Positions 28,271 through 37,391 are shown, counted from the first letter of the stretch. The stretch: DNA of 64,000 nucleotides from Ollibium composti (GCF_004801285.1 NZ_SSNY01000011.1:124001-188000); one strand, 5' to 3'. The notes: generated by a model from the letters alone, not told the origin. Numbers and translations: made by a program.

Positions 28271-28425
28271 ATGAAAAAATTGAACGACCGACAACGTACC
28301 GCAGTCGAGCACTACGTTGACTTCCCCGACCGGACGATCGGCGATCCGCGGCTCATCGTCGGCGGAACGGGCGCCAGAAAGACCAAAACGCTGGTGCACC
28401 GCGTCGCGCATCTGATCCCCTCCAG
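28271..28425 (+). pseudogene. N-terminal fragment of a UvrD/Rep-type helicase
   Basis: About 50 residues match the start of superfamily I helicases: LNDRQRTAVEHY, then LIVGGTGARKTKTLVHRVAHLI. The Walker A motif is degraded (GGTGARKTKT in place of GAGSGKTKT), and the frame runs on into unrelated sequence after about 28425. It adjoins the dnaE2 remnant head to head and is not functional. Confidence 0.6.
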
Positions 28426-28655
28426 ATTGAACCGTCACCCCAACAAAAAGTTGAAATTGCATTTTTCAAAACCAAAAGTTGACACAGCGATTAAAGCAGG
28501 GTACGAACAACATTGTCGATATTGCTTGCTGAGCTTTGGTTGTTGCGCGTTTGGCATCGCGCCCTGAACGAACCTTCCCTTCAAAATCGTCATCGTCACA
28601 ATACGGCAGCGCTCGCGCGTTGCCGTTGTTAGATAATGTTATAAAAGGGTTCATC

Positions 28656-28865
28656 ATGACCACTGGCACAGTTAAATGGTTCAATTCCATCAAGGGCTTC
28701 GGCTTCATTCAGCCTGACAACGGCGGCGTAGACGCCTTCGTCCACATCTCTGCGGTCGAACGCGCCGGAATGCGCGAGATCGTCGAAGGTCAGAAGATCG
28801 GCTATGAGATGGAGCGCGACAGCAAGTCGGGTAAAATGTCTGCCTGCAACTTGCAGGCCATCTAA
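28656..28865 (+). CDS. cspA: CspA-family cold shock protein
   Basis: 69-residue single-domain nucleic-acid-binding protein. RNP1 KGFGFIQP and RNP2 VDAFVHISAV are intact, in the usual five-strand OB fold. ATG 28656 (MTTGTVKWFNS) is the family start; the in-frame upstream ATG at 28536 lies in the 5' leader. The long leader is typical of cold-shock mRNAs. An intrinsic terminator follows at 28926-28957. Confidence 0.93.
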   Translation: MTTGTVKWFNSIKGFGFIQPDNGGVDAFVHISAVERAGMREIVEGQKIGYEMERDSKSGKMSACNLQAI

Positions 28866-28925
28866 TCGGTTCAGCTTTCCTTTGACCACGGATGTACTGG
28901 CACTGTGAAAGCATGAGACCAAGCG

Positions 28926-28957
28926 AGGTCAGGCAAGACAATTGCCTGACCTTTTTT
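28926..28957 (+). terminator. Intrinsic terminator after cspA
   Basis: An 11-bp perfect stem AGGTCAGGCAA (28926-28936) with TTGCCTGACCT (28942-28952), loop GACAA, followed by a six-T run (28952-28957). It lies 60 bp after the cspA stop. Confidence 0.9.
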
Positions 28958-29032
28958 AATGTCGGCCGGCCGGCCATTTTTGCGCATGTAACGTCGCCTC
29001 CATTGATGGCCGTCAAGATCAAGGACATCTCG

Positions 29033-29308
29033 ATGACCGAGAAAGCGAGCGAGCTTCAGACAATCAATACCGCTTGGCAGATCGCCATTCAGGAAATCCT
29101 GCGTATGGTCGTCCGCGATATTTACAGGACGGGCGACGAAACCGTATTCAAGTCGCATATCAAGCGCATAGAAGAGGCTGCGGTAGACAGCATCTACACC
29201 GGCTTGATGCTGCGCGGGACCGACGAATGGACGGAACTTCTCGTCAAAGAGAAGGCAAGCAACTTCGTCACCACGCTTCTGACTTCCTTCACCTTCGATC
29301 AGGTTTAG
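29033..29308 (+). CDS. Small hypothetical helical protein
   Basis: 91 residues from ATG 29033, which follows AAGGA by 7 bases; an in-frame ATG at 29006 is less well placed. The sequence (MTEKASELQTINTAW, then LRMVVRDIYRTGDETVF and VKEKASNFVTTLLTSF) predicts mainly amphipathic helices with no signal peptide or membrane segment. No family recognised. It stands alone between the cspA terminator and the histidine kinase remnant. Confidence 0.5.
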   Translation: MTEKASELQTINTAWQIAIQEILRMVVRDIYRTGDETVFKSHIKRIEEAAVDSIYTGLMLRGTDEWTELLVKEKASNFVTTLLTSFTFDQV

Positions 29309-29777
29309 GCAAAACTAGCCTACGCGAACTCACGCTTCGGCATACTTGCCGGCCCCGCTCATGGGTAAGCTCGGCGCCATACCGGGTAAGTGCGACGTCG
29401 TCTGGTTGAAGCCGGTTGTTGCCATGATGATGCCATAGCCGTTGTCGCCAGTTCTCTCCATACTGTAAGATAGCCAATCTGAGCGCACGCCATTGTACAG
29501 CATCTAAGCCGGGTACCACCATCCGCCACCCGGGCACATTGTGGTCTGGCGAGGCATGATTCGGCTCATTGCGCTCGACATCTCCCTCGGAACACGCCGA
29601 TGCCGGTAATCTAAAAGCGGGTGAACTTCGCCGGGGGCGTACACACGTAATTATTCCAAGCACGCGACTGCGGTGGATAGTGCGGCGTAGGTTCTCTACG
29701 ACGACCGGAAACAGTCGGGCCCGCAGCTCGTGCTCGTGCGAAGTAGCACACCTCTCCCATTGATATGCATAGCGATT
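29309..29777. other. Gene-poor stretch, nothing recognised
   Basis: Short open frames on both strands lack ribosome-binding sites and family motifs. No hairpin with T-run and no repeat shared with other parts of the window was noticed. Confidence 0.4.
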
Positions 29778-30859
29778 TCAGTCGGCGGCGGCCGCCCGTC
29801 TGAAAACGATGGTCACCTTCGTCCCCTCACTCGCACTCGAGCTGACGTCAAACTCCGCCTTTGCGTTCTCGGTCAATGAGCGCGCGATCAGTGCGCCGAG
29901 TTTGCCCTGCTTTGGCCATGTCTCGCCTTCCGGAAGGCCTATACCGTCATCAGCGACAACGACACGGCAACCACCGCCGTCAACGATGCTGTGCAGGGTA
30001 ATCGTGCCCCTATCACGACCGCGGAAGGCATGTTTGAGCGCATTGGTCAGCAGCTCGTTGACCACAAGCCCAGTCGGCATAGCGACGTTAATTGAAACTG
30101 GATAGGTATCGACCTTCATGTTGAGGCGGATGCCCTCGACAGCGTGAGAATTCATGACCGCTGAGGCGATCTGGCTGAGATAGACTCCGAGATCGACTTC
30201 GTCCTTCTGCTCATCTGTCGAAAGCGCTGGTAGAGGATGGCAAGCGCGTCGACGCGACCTGCGAGCCTTTCGAAACGTTTCTGGTCCGGCTCGGCCGCAT
30301 GGCGTGTTTCCATACGGATTAATGCAGTAATCATCTGCAAGTTGTTCTTCACACGGTGCTGCAGCTCGCGTAGCAGGATGTCCTTCTCTCTGTTACGGTC
30401 TTCAACCGAGCGCAGATCCTCCGTCTCGCCATGGGTCGAGACGTCGACCAGCGCCACCAGCCTGAAGCAGATCTTGCCGTTGTCGTCTTCAATGACATTG
30501 GCATAGACGTCGACGATCGCCGCCTTGCCCTCGCCCCGTTGCAGGCGAAACGTGCCTACGAAATCGGTTTCTTCGACCACGGCGGCGGCCAGCGGGCGAT
30601 CCTGCTGTTGATGGAGGCCAACACCGGAGAGGGCAGCCCAGTTTTCTCGGGCAAGACTTGCCGCCTCCAGGCCGGACAGTTTCTCGAACTCTGGATTGGC
30701 ATAGATTACACGTTCCTTCGCGCCCAGGTCAGAGACGGCAATAGCAATCGGAACCTGGTCGAGGAATTTCTTGAACTGTTCGCTTTCCAGCGCGCTGGCA
30801 AGATCCGGTGTCTCGAGCAATTGCTCGACCGCACCGGCCTTTTCTGAATCGGATGTCAT
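29778..30859 (-). pseudogene. PAS-HisKA_2 sensor histidine kinase with a frameshift
   Basis: ATG 30859 (MTSDSEKAGAVEQ) opens a PAS domain (about 30-150), then the HisKA_2/HWE dimerisation motif LLRELQHRVKNNLQMI with the phospho-acceptor His. The frame breaks near 30232 at CTCTACCAGCGCTTTC: restoring one base gives ALSTDEQKDEVDLGVYLSQIA in the next frame, which runs on through the ATPase domain (VNELLTNALKHAF, ADDGIGLPEG) to the stop at 29778. A single lost base explains this; it is a pseudogene or an assembly error. It lies downstream of a second kinase and a kaiC-like gene. Confidence 0.8.
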
Positions 30860-30954
30860 CTGCGGGCGCCTACGTTGTGCGTGAGCGCCACCAATATCAG
30901 CGATCCCTTGCGCTTGCCATCGCCAAACAGGAGGCGGCGTGCTTGTTCCCCGAG

Positions 30955-31995
30955 TCAGGAATACGCGGGTACAAGCCTGGTGTCGCGTAGCGGCAGCGCC
31001 ATGGTAAAATGCAGGCCATCGGGTTGATAGTTTAATTCGATCTTGGCGCCGCATTGAACGACCACCAACTTCTCCAACAGCGTCGTCCCAAACCCCCTTC
31101 GCTTGGGCGGCTCGACCTTGGGCCCGTTGCGCTCCTGCCAGTCGAGATTTACGAGTTTCGCGCCGCCGAACCCACCGGTGGACCAGCGCACGTCGAGGCG
31201 GCCTTTTGGTCGTGAAAGTGCGCCGAACTTCGATGAGTTGGAAGCGAGTTCGTGAAATGCCATGCCGACCGGTATGGCGATGTCGGCGACTAGGGCAATA
31301 TCAGGCCCGTCGAGCAGGATACGCTGCTTGTCATACGTCTCGTAATGGCGGAGCTCCCCCTCCAGTAGCGTCCGCAAAGATGCCGTCTGCCAATAGTCAT
31401 CCGTCAATAACGAATGCGTATCGGCCAACGAGACGATTCTGGCTGAGAAATCCCGCACGAAATCCTCAACACGGCCGCTTGATCTGGCCGTAGCGCTCAT
31501 CATTGCCCGCACATTAGCTAGCGTATTCCTGACACGATGATGCAACTCCCGGATCAAAAGCTTCTGACGGTCGGCGACTTCCTGCTTTTGTTCAATATAG
31601 GACTTGACCTCGATCTGGCGGGCGCGGGCGCGAAGTGCCGAGCGCACAGAATTGGCAAGGCTCGACGCCAGGAACGGCCTTTCCAATACGATCAGGTATC
31701 GATCCAGAAACGACAGCCGCGAGTCGAATTCCATTCCCCTCCTCACCAGCAGCACGATCGGAAAATCGGACCATGCTGGCTGGTTTTGCAGCCAAGCCGC
31801 GAACTGACAGCGGTCGGAACTAACCAATGCTTCCTCAGCTACGACAAGACATTCCGCTTTGTCTAGAAGTGGCAGCACCTCCTCGAGGGTCGCGCAAACG
31901 CGCGAACCGATGTTGCTGGTAGCCAGTATGGCAGCCGCAATCTGGGCATCGCGTCCCACTGGCGTAAGTAAAAGTACGGCGGAATCCTGCGGCAT
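30955..31995 (-). CDS. HWE-family histidine kinase with N-terminal receiver-like domain
   Basis: 346 residues. The N-terminal part (about 1-125) resembles a degenerate receiver fold (LLLTPVGRDAQIAAAIL, VLERPFLASSLANSVRS) but lacks the usual acidic pocket. The kinase core has the HWE H-box LIRELHHRVRNTLANVRAMM, N-box MAFHELASNSSKFGAL, and the signature WQERNGP with GFGTTLLEKLV. It starts 2 bp after the kaiC-like stop, so the two form an operon. Cytoplasmic, no membrane segment. Confidence 0.88.
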   Translation of the reverse strand: MPQDSAVLLLTPVGRDAQIAAAILATSNIGSRVCATLEEVLPLLDKAECLVVAEEALVSSDRCQFAAWLQNQPAWSDFPIVLLVRRGMEFDSRLSFLDRYLIVLERPFLASSLANSVRSALRARARQIEVKSYIEQKQEVADRQKLLIRELHHRVRNTLANVRAMMSATARSSGRVEDFVRDFSARIVSLADTHSLLTDDYWQTASLRTLLEGELRHYETYDKQRILLDGPDIALVADIAIPVGMAFHELASNSSKFGALSRPKGRLDVRWSTGGFGGAKLVNLDWQERNGPKVEPPKRRGFGTTLLEKLVVVQCGAKIELNYQPDGLHFTMALPLRDTRLVPAYS

Positions 31996-31997
31996 AA

Positions 31998-33485
31998 TTA
32001 TGATGCCTTCTCTTGTAGAAGGTCAGACTGTTTGCCTTCAAAGAAGGGCAAGCCAGTAAGAATGCCACGAAATTGCTCGAGCGGTTCGCCGACCGTAATC
32101 CCCGAGCCTGCAATCCTGAATTCACGGATTGTTTCTTCGTGGGGACCGACCCGCTTTTTCACCACCGAGATCGCCCGCCGTATCCGGCCGCCACTTTCAA
32201 AAAACCGCAGCAACATGACGGCGTCACACAGATAAGTCATGTCGACAGGGGTAGCGATCTGACCGATCAGGCCATGATTGGCCAGAAGCAGCAGTGTGAC
32301 CACCCCCTTCTGGTTCAGATACGTCAGGATCTCGTGCATCTGAAGAACCAAATGCTGATTTTCCGACATTGCGTTTAGATAGCCCGTCAAACTGTCAATG
32401 ACGACCATACCTGCACCGAGCTCCTCCACGGCAGCTTGTATTCGGGACGACAGTTCCCCTGGCGATAGCTCGGCAGGATTGATCTGCTGCAAGGAGAGCA
32501 TGCCAGTGCCAACAAATTGTTTCAGATCCATCCCCACGCCAGCGGCCCGTGCCAGAAAAATCCGCTTGATCTCGTCAAACAGCAACACCAGGACACGCTC
32601 GCCGCGGCATAGGGCCGCATGGCAATAGGAACTGGCTATGGTTGATTTCCCGACGCCAGACGGGCCTATCAATAAGGTGCTCGTGCCCCGATCGAGTCCC
32701 CCGCCAATCAAAGCGTCAACTAAATTTCCGCTGATTGCTGGAGAGCCGTGTTCCGACTCCTCATGCTCTGCGGCGACGAGCCGCGGAAACACGGTAACGC
32801 CACCAGGCCGAATGACAAAATCATGGTAACCGCCTCGAATCTGCACACCACGCATCTTGATGATGCGCAGGCGCCGCCTTTCGCCGCCATAGATCGGCGT
32901 CAGTTGCTCCATGCGGATGACGCCATGGCTGATCGAGTGGAGATTAAGATCGTCGTGCTCGGCCGTCAGGTCGTCAAGCAATAGCACTGTGGTATTGTTG
33001 AGCAAGAAGAAGCTCTTGAGGGCCAGAACTTGGCGGCGATAGCGGAGCGAGCCCTGCGAGAGAAGCCGGATCTCTGATAGCGAGTCAAAAACTACCCGAT
33101 CTGGCCTAATCCGTTCCATTTCGGCCAGAGCCGCCCGGACCGTTTCACCAAGCTCTAGGTCAGAGGAATGGACCAAAGTCTGTATTTGCGAAGGATCGAG
33201 GCTGAGTTCTGGCGGCACCAGCTCCAGTATTTCGATACCCTCGAGTTTCCAACCATGGCGGTCCGCGACCGAAAGCAGTTCGCGTTTGCTTTCCGATAGG
33301 GTGATGTAAAGGCATTTCTCCCCGTGAGAAGCCCCCTCGATCAGGAACTGCAGGCCGAGCGTTGTTTTGCCCGAGCCGGGCCTGCCCTCGATGAGATGGG
33401 ACCGAAATTTCGCGTACCCACCCCGTAGAACATAATCGAGGCCATCTACCCCGGAAGCGATTGGAAGTGCGTCGTCTTTCTTCAT
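31998..33485 (-). CDS. KaiC-like tandem RecA-fold ATPase
   Basis: 495 residues with two KaiC domains. Walker A motifs are EGRPGSGKTTLGLQF (domain 1, about residue 35) and IGPSGVGKSTIASSY (domain 2, about residue 280). Walker B-like stretches are RPDRVVFDSLSEIRLLS and GAGMVVIDSLTGYLNAM. No kaiA or kaiB gene is adjacent; instead histidine kinases follow, the arrangement known for non-cyanobacterial KaiC-like proteins implicated in stress or daily timing. The role is inferred. A G-rich ribosome site precedes ATG 33485. Confidence 0.9.
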   Translation of the reverse strand: MKKDDALPIASGVDGLDYVLRGGYAKFRSHLIEGRPGSGKTTLGLQFLIEGASHGEKCLYITLSESKRELLSVADRHGWKLEGIEILELVPPELSLDPSQIQTLVHSSDLELGETVRAALAEMERIRPDRVVFDSLSEIRLLSQGSLRYRRQVLALKSFFLLNNTTVLLLDDLTAEHDDLNLHSISHGVIRMEQLTPIYGGERRRLRIIKMRGVQIRGGYHDFVIRPGGVTVFPRLVAAEHEESEHGSPAISGNLVDALIGGGLDRGTSTLLIGPSGVGKSTIASSYCHAALCRGERVLVLLFDEIKRIFLARAAGVGMDLKQFVGTGMLSLQQINPAELSPGELSSRIQAAVEELGAGMVVIDSLTGYLNAMSENQHLVLQMHEILTYLNQKGVVTLLLLANHGLIGQIATPVDMTYLCDAVMLLRFFESGGRIRRAISVVKKRVGPHEETIREFRIAGSGITVGEPLEQFRGILTGLPFFEGKQSDLLQEKAS

Positions 33486-33875
33486 TTTGCCCCCCTATTG
33501 CTTTACGTGAACATCGTAACGGCTGGGGTTTTTGTTGGTTCCGACCAACTCACCGGCGTTGGCGGGACGAGCCACCTGGTGAGACTTCCAGGGGCAATGC
33601 CACCTAGTGAGGCGAAGGCGGATTAGGGTCAAACCGCAAAAACCCTGGGTCCTGGCGCACAAAAGCCCGCCTTCGTTGCTGGTAGCTCGGCTGGGTAATC
33701 CCACAAAACCATGCTAGAGACCGGATGGCCCGTCCATACGGAGGGTTGGAGACGTACAAAACGGTTGCCATGGAAAGCTTGGCGCCAGTGGTCCGAAAGT
33801 GACGATCCGCATTTCCCGAACTCTTGAATCACGCCTCACGTCCCAGGCGTGCCCAGAGGCGAAGAAAGTATCCCA
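33486..33875. other. Intergenic stretch between kaiC-like gene and IS66-split gene
   Basis: It contains the kaiC promoter region next to 33485. Several minus-strand frames in 33500-33830 are open but show no motif I can assign; they may be old mobile-element debris. The last bases (GAAGAAAG before 33876) look like a ribosome-binding site for the split small gene. Confidence 0.35.
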
Positions 33876-33881
33876 ATGGAC
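33876..33881 (+). pseudogene. First two codons of a small gene cut off by IS66
   Basis: ATG GAC, preceded by GAAGAAAG, lies directly against the left target duplication GAAACACA. The duplication is shared with the right side, so joining 33881 to 37044 restores M-D-E-T-H-A-N in frame with the long open frame at 37044-37391. This fragment is therefore the native start of that gene. Confidence 0.7.
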
Positions 33882-33889
33882 GAAACACA
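33882..33889. repeat. Left 8-bp target site duplication of the IS66 element
   Basis: GAAACACA directly before the left inverted repeat, identical to the bases after the right inverted repeat. Eight base pairs is the usual duplication length for IS66 transposition. Confidence 0.92.
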
Positions 33890-33967
33890 GTATCCCTGCG
33901 GTGAGGGCCGCCTTGCGGGCTGAGGGTGAACGTCGGAAGTCCTAGGGATAATCCTAGGAGTAGCCCT

Positions 33968-34372
33968 ATGACGATGCCTCGGGTGGAGGTGATCACGTCG
34001 GTGGAGAGACGCCGGCGGTGGTCACGTGATGAGAAAGAGAGCCTGGTCGCGGCGTCGTTCGAGCCTGGCGTATCGGTTTCGGAAATCGCGCGATCGGCGG
34101 GCATTCACGTCAGTCAACTCTTCCGATGGCGCAAGGATCTGTGCGAGCGGGTCGATGCTGCTCCCTCGCAACTGGTCCCGGTGGAGATCGTTCCTGCCGC
34201 TGCCATGCCGCCCGCCGTTGAGGCGCCGGCGCCATCGGCGTCTCCCGGCCGACGTCGCCGCAAGAGCGGCATCATCGAGATCGAGCTTGGCGGCGGGCGC
34301 TGCGTCCGCGTCGATCGCGACGTGGATATCGAGGCGCTGCGGCGCGTGCTGGACGCGCTTGGGTCGCGATGA
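33968..34372 (+). CDS. tnpA: IS66 TnpA (helix-turn-helix accessory protein)
   Basis: 134 residues. The N-terminal helix-turn-helix RRWSRDEKESLVAASFEPG, then VSEIARSAGIHVSQLFRWRK, is the IS66 OrfA/IS3-type DNA-binding module; the tail is Pro/Ala-rich then IEIELGGGRCVRVDRDVD. ATG 33968 is chosen over an upstream GTG at 33926. Its TGA overlaps the tnpB ATG. Confidence 0.9.
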   Translation: MTMPRVEVITSVERRRRWSRDEKESLVAASFEPGVSVSEIARSAGIHVSQLFRWRKDLCERVDAAPSQLVPVEIVPAAAMPPAVEAPAPSASPGRRRRKSGIIEIELGGGRCVRVDRDVDIEALRRVLDALGSR

Positions 34373-34716
34373 TCCCGGTCCCGAATGGCGTGCGGGTGTG
34401 GCTGGCGACCGGCCACACTGACATGAGGAAGGGCTTCCCAGGCGTTGCGCTGGTGGTGCAGGAGACGCTGAAGCGCGATCCGCACAATGGCCATCTGTTC
34501 GTCTTCCGCGGCCGTCGCGGCGATCTGATCAAGGTTCTGTGGCACGACGGCCAGGGCGCTTGCCTGTTCTCGAAGAAGCTCGAGCGCGGCCGCTTCATCT
34601 GGCCGTCGCCGACCGACGGCGTGGTCACGATCACGCCGGCCCAGCTCGGCTATCTGCTCGAAGGCATCGACTGGCGCATGCCCCAGACGACTTGGCGGCC
34701 AACAGCGACCGGTTGA
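34369..34716 (+). CDS. tnpB: IS66 TnpB (IS66 Orf2-like protein)
   Basis: 115 residues, the standard TnpB length. Hallmarks are VWLATGHTDMRKGFPG, HLFVFRGRRGDLIKVLWHDGQG and KKLERGRFIWP. It is required for IS66 transposition with TnpA and TnpC, although its biochemical role is unclear. It is coupled to tnpA by ATGA; tnpC follows 45 bp later. Confidence 0.93.
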   Translation: MIPVPNGVRVWLATGHTDMRKGFPGVALVVQETLKRDPHNGHLFVFRGRRGDLIKVLWHDGQGACLFSKKLERGRFIWPSPTDGVVTITPAQLGYLLEGIDWRMPQTTWRPTATG

Positions 34717-34761
34717 TGATTTTGGCCTTGCACATGGTGGTGGATGTGATTCCATCGCCCC

Positions 34762-36393
34762 GTGTCCGCTGCTGAATCGCTCCCTTCCGACCTCGCCGCT
34801 GCCCACGCGATGATCCTCGCGGAGCGCGCCGCACGCGTCGAGGCCGAAGCGCTTGCCGCCCGCGCGGCGGCGGTCAGCTCCGGGACGGAGGCGCTGATTG
34901 CACGACTGAAGCTGGAGATCGAGAAGCTCAGGCGCGAACTCTATGGCAGCCGCTCGGAGCGCAAGGCCAGGCTGCTCGAGCAGATGGAACTGCAGCTCGA
35001 AGATCTGGAAGCGGATGCAACCGAGGACGAGTTGGCGGTGGAGCAGGCAGCCCTCCAGTCACAGACGGTTCGCTCGTTCGAGCGCAAGCGGCCATCGCGC
35101 AAACCGTTCCCGGAGCATCTGCCGCGCGAACGCGTCATCATCACCGGCCCCGAGAGCTGCCCCTGCTGCGGCTCGACCAAACTGTCGAAGCTGGGCGAGG
35201 ACGTCACCGAGACGCTTGAGGTGATCCCGCGCCAGTGGAAGGTTATCCAGACAGTGCGCGAGAAGTTCTCGTGCCGGCAATGCGAGGCGATCAGCCAGCC
35301 ACCGGCGCCGTTCCACGTCACGCCGCGCGGCTTTGCCGGTCCGAACCTGCTTGCCATGGTGCTGTTCGAGAAGTTCGGCCAACACCAGCCGCTGAACCGG
35401 CAGAGCGAACGTTACGCCCGCGAAGGCGTCGATCTGAGCCTGTCGACGCTGGCCGACCAGGTCGGCGCGTGCGCGGCGGTGCTGCGTCCGCTGCATGCGC
35501 TCATCGAGGATCATGTGCTCTCGGCAGAGCGTCTTCACGGCGACGACACCACGGTGCCGATCCTGGCGAAGGGCAAGACCGACACAGGCCGGACCTGGGT
35601 CTATGTCCGCGATGATCGTCCCTTCGGTGGGGCGTCACCACCGGCAGCCCTGTTTTACGCCTCGCGCGACCGCTCGGGTGATCATCCCGAGCGACACCTG
35701 AAGCAGTTCACTGGCATTCTGCAGGCCGATGCCTATGCCGGCTACAACCGCCTCTACCTCCCCGAGCGGAAGCCCAGACCGGTGACGGAGGCACTCTGCT
35801 GGAGCCATGCGCGGCGCAAGTTCTTCGTGCTCGCCGACATCGCCGCGAACACCCGCCGGGGAAAGACCGCGCCGCCGATCTCGCCGATCGCCTTCGAGGC
35901 CGTCAAACGCATCGATCTCCTGTTCGACATCGAGCGCGGCATCAATGGAATTGCCGCAGCCGAACGCCTTGCTGTGCGCCAGGAGCGGAGCGCGCCGCTC
36001 GTTGCCGAGCTGGAAGAATGGATGCGCGGTGAACGGGCCAAACTCTCGCGACATGCGCCCGTCGCCCAGGCGATCGACTACATGCTCAAGCGCTGGGAAG
36101 GGTTCAGCCGTTTCCTCGCAGACGGCCGCATCTGCCTGACCAATAATGCGGCCGAACGAGCGCTGCGCGGCCTGGCTCTCGGCAGAAAATCCTGGCTCTT
36201 CGCCGGGTCCGACCGCGGCGCCGACCGCGCGGCAGTCATGTATACCCTGATCGGCACGGCAAAGCTCAATGATGCCGACCCGCAGGCCTGGCTCGCCGAC
36301 GTGCTCGCTCGCATCGCCGATACGCCGCAGGGCCGGCTGAGCGATCTCCTGCCGTGGAACTGGAAGGCGCAATCTGCAAGACTGGCGGCATGA
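34762..36393 (+). CDS. tnpC: IS66 TnpC (DDE transposase)
   Basis: 543 residues. A leucine-zipper-like N-terminus (IARLKLEIEKLRRELYGSRSE) is followed by the zinc-finger CPCCGSTKLSKLGEDV and the DDE catalytic core: first Asp in ERLHGDDTTVPIL, second in ILQADAYAGYNRLY, and the Glu region in ICLTNNAAERALRGLALGRK. It ends with LLPWNWKA, the conserved IS66 tail. Full length and undamaged. It probably starts at a GTG (34762). Confidence 0.94.
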   Translation: MSAAESLPSDLAAAHAMILAERAARVEAEALAARAAAVSSGTEALIARLKLEIEKLRRELYGSRSERKARLLEQMELQLEDLEADATEDELAVEQAALQSQTVRSFERKRPSRKPFPEHLPRERVIITGPESCPCCGSTKLSKLGEDVTETLEVIPRQWKVIQTVREKFSCRQCEAISQPPAPFHVTPRGFAGPNLLAMVLFEKFGQHQPLNRQSERYAREGVDLSLSTLADQVGACAAVLRPLHALIEDHVLSAERLHGDDTTVPILAKGKTDTGRTWVYVRDDRPFGGASPPAALFYASRDRSGDHPERHLKQFTGILQADAYAGYNRLYLPERKPRPVTEALCWSHARRKFFVLADIAANTRRGKTAPPISPIAFEAVKRIDLLFDIERGINGIAAAERLAVRQERSAPLVAELEEWMRGERAKLSRHAPVAQAIDYMLKRWEGFSRFLADGRICLTNNAAERALRGLALGRKSWLFAGSDRGADRAAVMYTLIGTAKLNDADPQAWLADVLARIADTPQGRLSDLLPWNWKAQSARLAA

Positions 36394-37007
36394 GCCACGC
36401 CGATCGCATCGCCCGCATCATGATCCAACTCGATGACTGGCAGCCTGCCATCTGGCGGCGCGCCGAGGTTCCGCTGACGACAACGCTCAAGGCCTTGCAC
36501 GACGTTATCCAGGCGGCCATGCCGTTTGACGACTATCACCTGTTCGAGTTCCGCGCCGACGGAAAGCGCTATGCCATCCCTGATCCCGAATGGGATAGCC
36601 TGCGCGACAAAACCTACTCGGCGAAGACGATGCGGCTCGGCACGCTGTTCGATCGCGGCATCACGCAATTGGCCTACACCTACGACTTCGGCGACGACTG
36701 GCGGCACACGATCACGATCGAGGCAGCCGCCGACGCCGATCCCGCTGCCGAGTATCCCCGCTACATCGACGGCGCCGGCCGCGCGCCACCCGAAGATGTC
36801 GGCGGCATCCCCGGCTTCGAATTGTTCCTCGACGCCATCGCCGATCCCAAGCACGAGCAGCATCGCGAACTCAAACGCTGGCACGGGCGTCCGTTCGATC
36901 CCGCACATGCCGCTGAAGACGAAATCCAACCCCGGATGCAAACGCTCGCCAGACGCCGCGCTCTCGGCAAGGCCGGCTTCGAGAAAAGCCGCAGTCAGGC
37001 ACGCTGA
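36390..37007 (+). CDS. Plasmid pRiA4b ORF-3 family passenger gene of IS66
   Basis: 205 residues. The family pattern is IMIQLDDWQPAIWRRAEVP, LHDVIQAAMPFDDYHLFEF, YTYDFGDDWRHTITIE and DVGGIPGFELFLDAIADP. Such proteins ride on some IS66 and IS1096-type elements; the function is unknown. ATG 36390 overlaps the tnpC stop, so it is translated from the transposase transcript. It ends 36 bp before the right inverted repeat. Confidence 0.88.
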   Translation: MSHADRIARIMIQLDDWQPAIWRRAEVPLTTTLKALHDVIQAAMPFDDYHLFEFRADGKRYAIPDPEWDSLRDKTYSAKTMRLGTLFDRGITQLAYTYDFGDDWRHTITIEAAADADPAAEYPRYIDGAGRAPPEDVGGIPGFELFLDAIADPKHEQHRELKRWHGRPFDPAHAAEDEIQPRMQTLARRRALGKAGFEKSRSQAR

Positions 37008-37043
37008 AGATCCGAGCGGCCGCGGTCCTCACCGGAGGCTTAC

Positions 37044-37051
37044 GAAACACA
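37044..37051. repeat. Right 8-bp target site duplication of the IS66 element
   Basis: GAAACACA directly after the right inverted repeat, identical to 33882-33889. Confidence 0.92.
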
Positions 37052-37391
37052 CGCCAATGCGCGCGAGCAATTTTTCGCGGCGATACGTACCCTTGCGGCG
37101 TCGCCTGACAGCATCCAGACACGCGTAATTGACGCGACACAGAGCATTCTGCAGGTTACCATTGACAAATTCGAGGGCGACGGCGAACTCAAGATCAAGT
37201 TTGCCCGGATCCTTGACCTTCTGGCGGTCGACCAGGATGACCTTGAAACGACTGCGGTGGAAACAGCCGCGCATATGACGGATTTTGAGGCAGTCAAACT
37301 CGCGGATCTGATCTGCGATTTTTACTCAGACCTTGAATGTATTGGGCTGAAAAACACCTCCTTCCACGAGGCGATTCCGCATTTGGATTAA
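37044..37391 (+). pseudogene. Main part of the small gene separated from its start by IS66
   Basis: Open from the target duplication to TAA 37389-37391: 115 codons beginning E-T-H-A-N-A-R-E. With M-D restored from 33876-33881 the protein is 117 residues, acidic and helical (LAASPDSIQTRVIDATQSI, KIKFARILDLLAVDQDDLE, VKLADLICDFYSDLECIG). No family recognised. The IS removes only the first two codons, so weak expression from an IS promoter and an internal start cannot be excluded. Confidence 0.7.

Larger units (their letters stand above)
33890..37043 (+). mobile_element. Complete IS66-family insertion sequence
   Basis: 3154-bp element with terminal inverted repeats of the pattern GTAnnCCTnCGGTGAGGnCC (left from 33890, right ending 37043) and a perfect 8-bp target duplication. 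It carries tnpA, tnpB, tnpC and a passenger gene of the plasmid pRiA4b ORF-3 family, all intact and closely packed. The exact duplication and intact genes indicate a recent insertion. Confidence 0.95.

Noticed and set aside
29289..29663. 124-codon minus-strand frame
   Set aside because: No ribosome site, no family motif, and irregular codon use; listed only as a gene-poor stretch.
33500..33838. Possible retron, intron or IS remnant upstream of the IS66 element
   Set aside because: The minus-strand frames look like protein debris but I could not match any motif, so no call is made.
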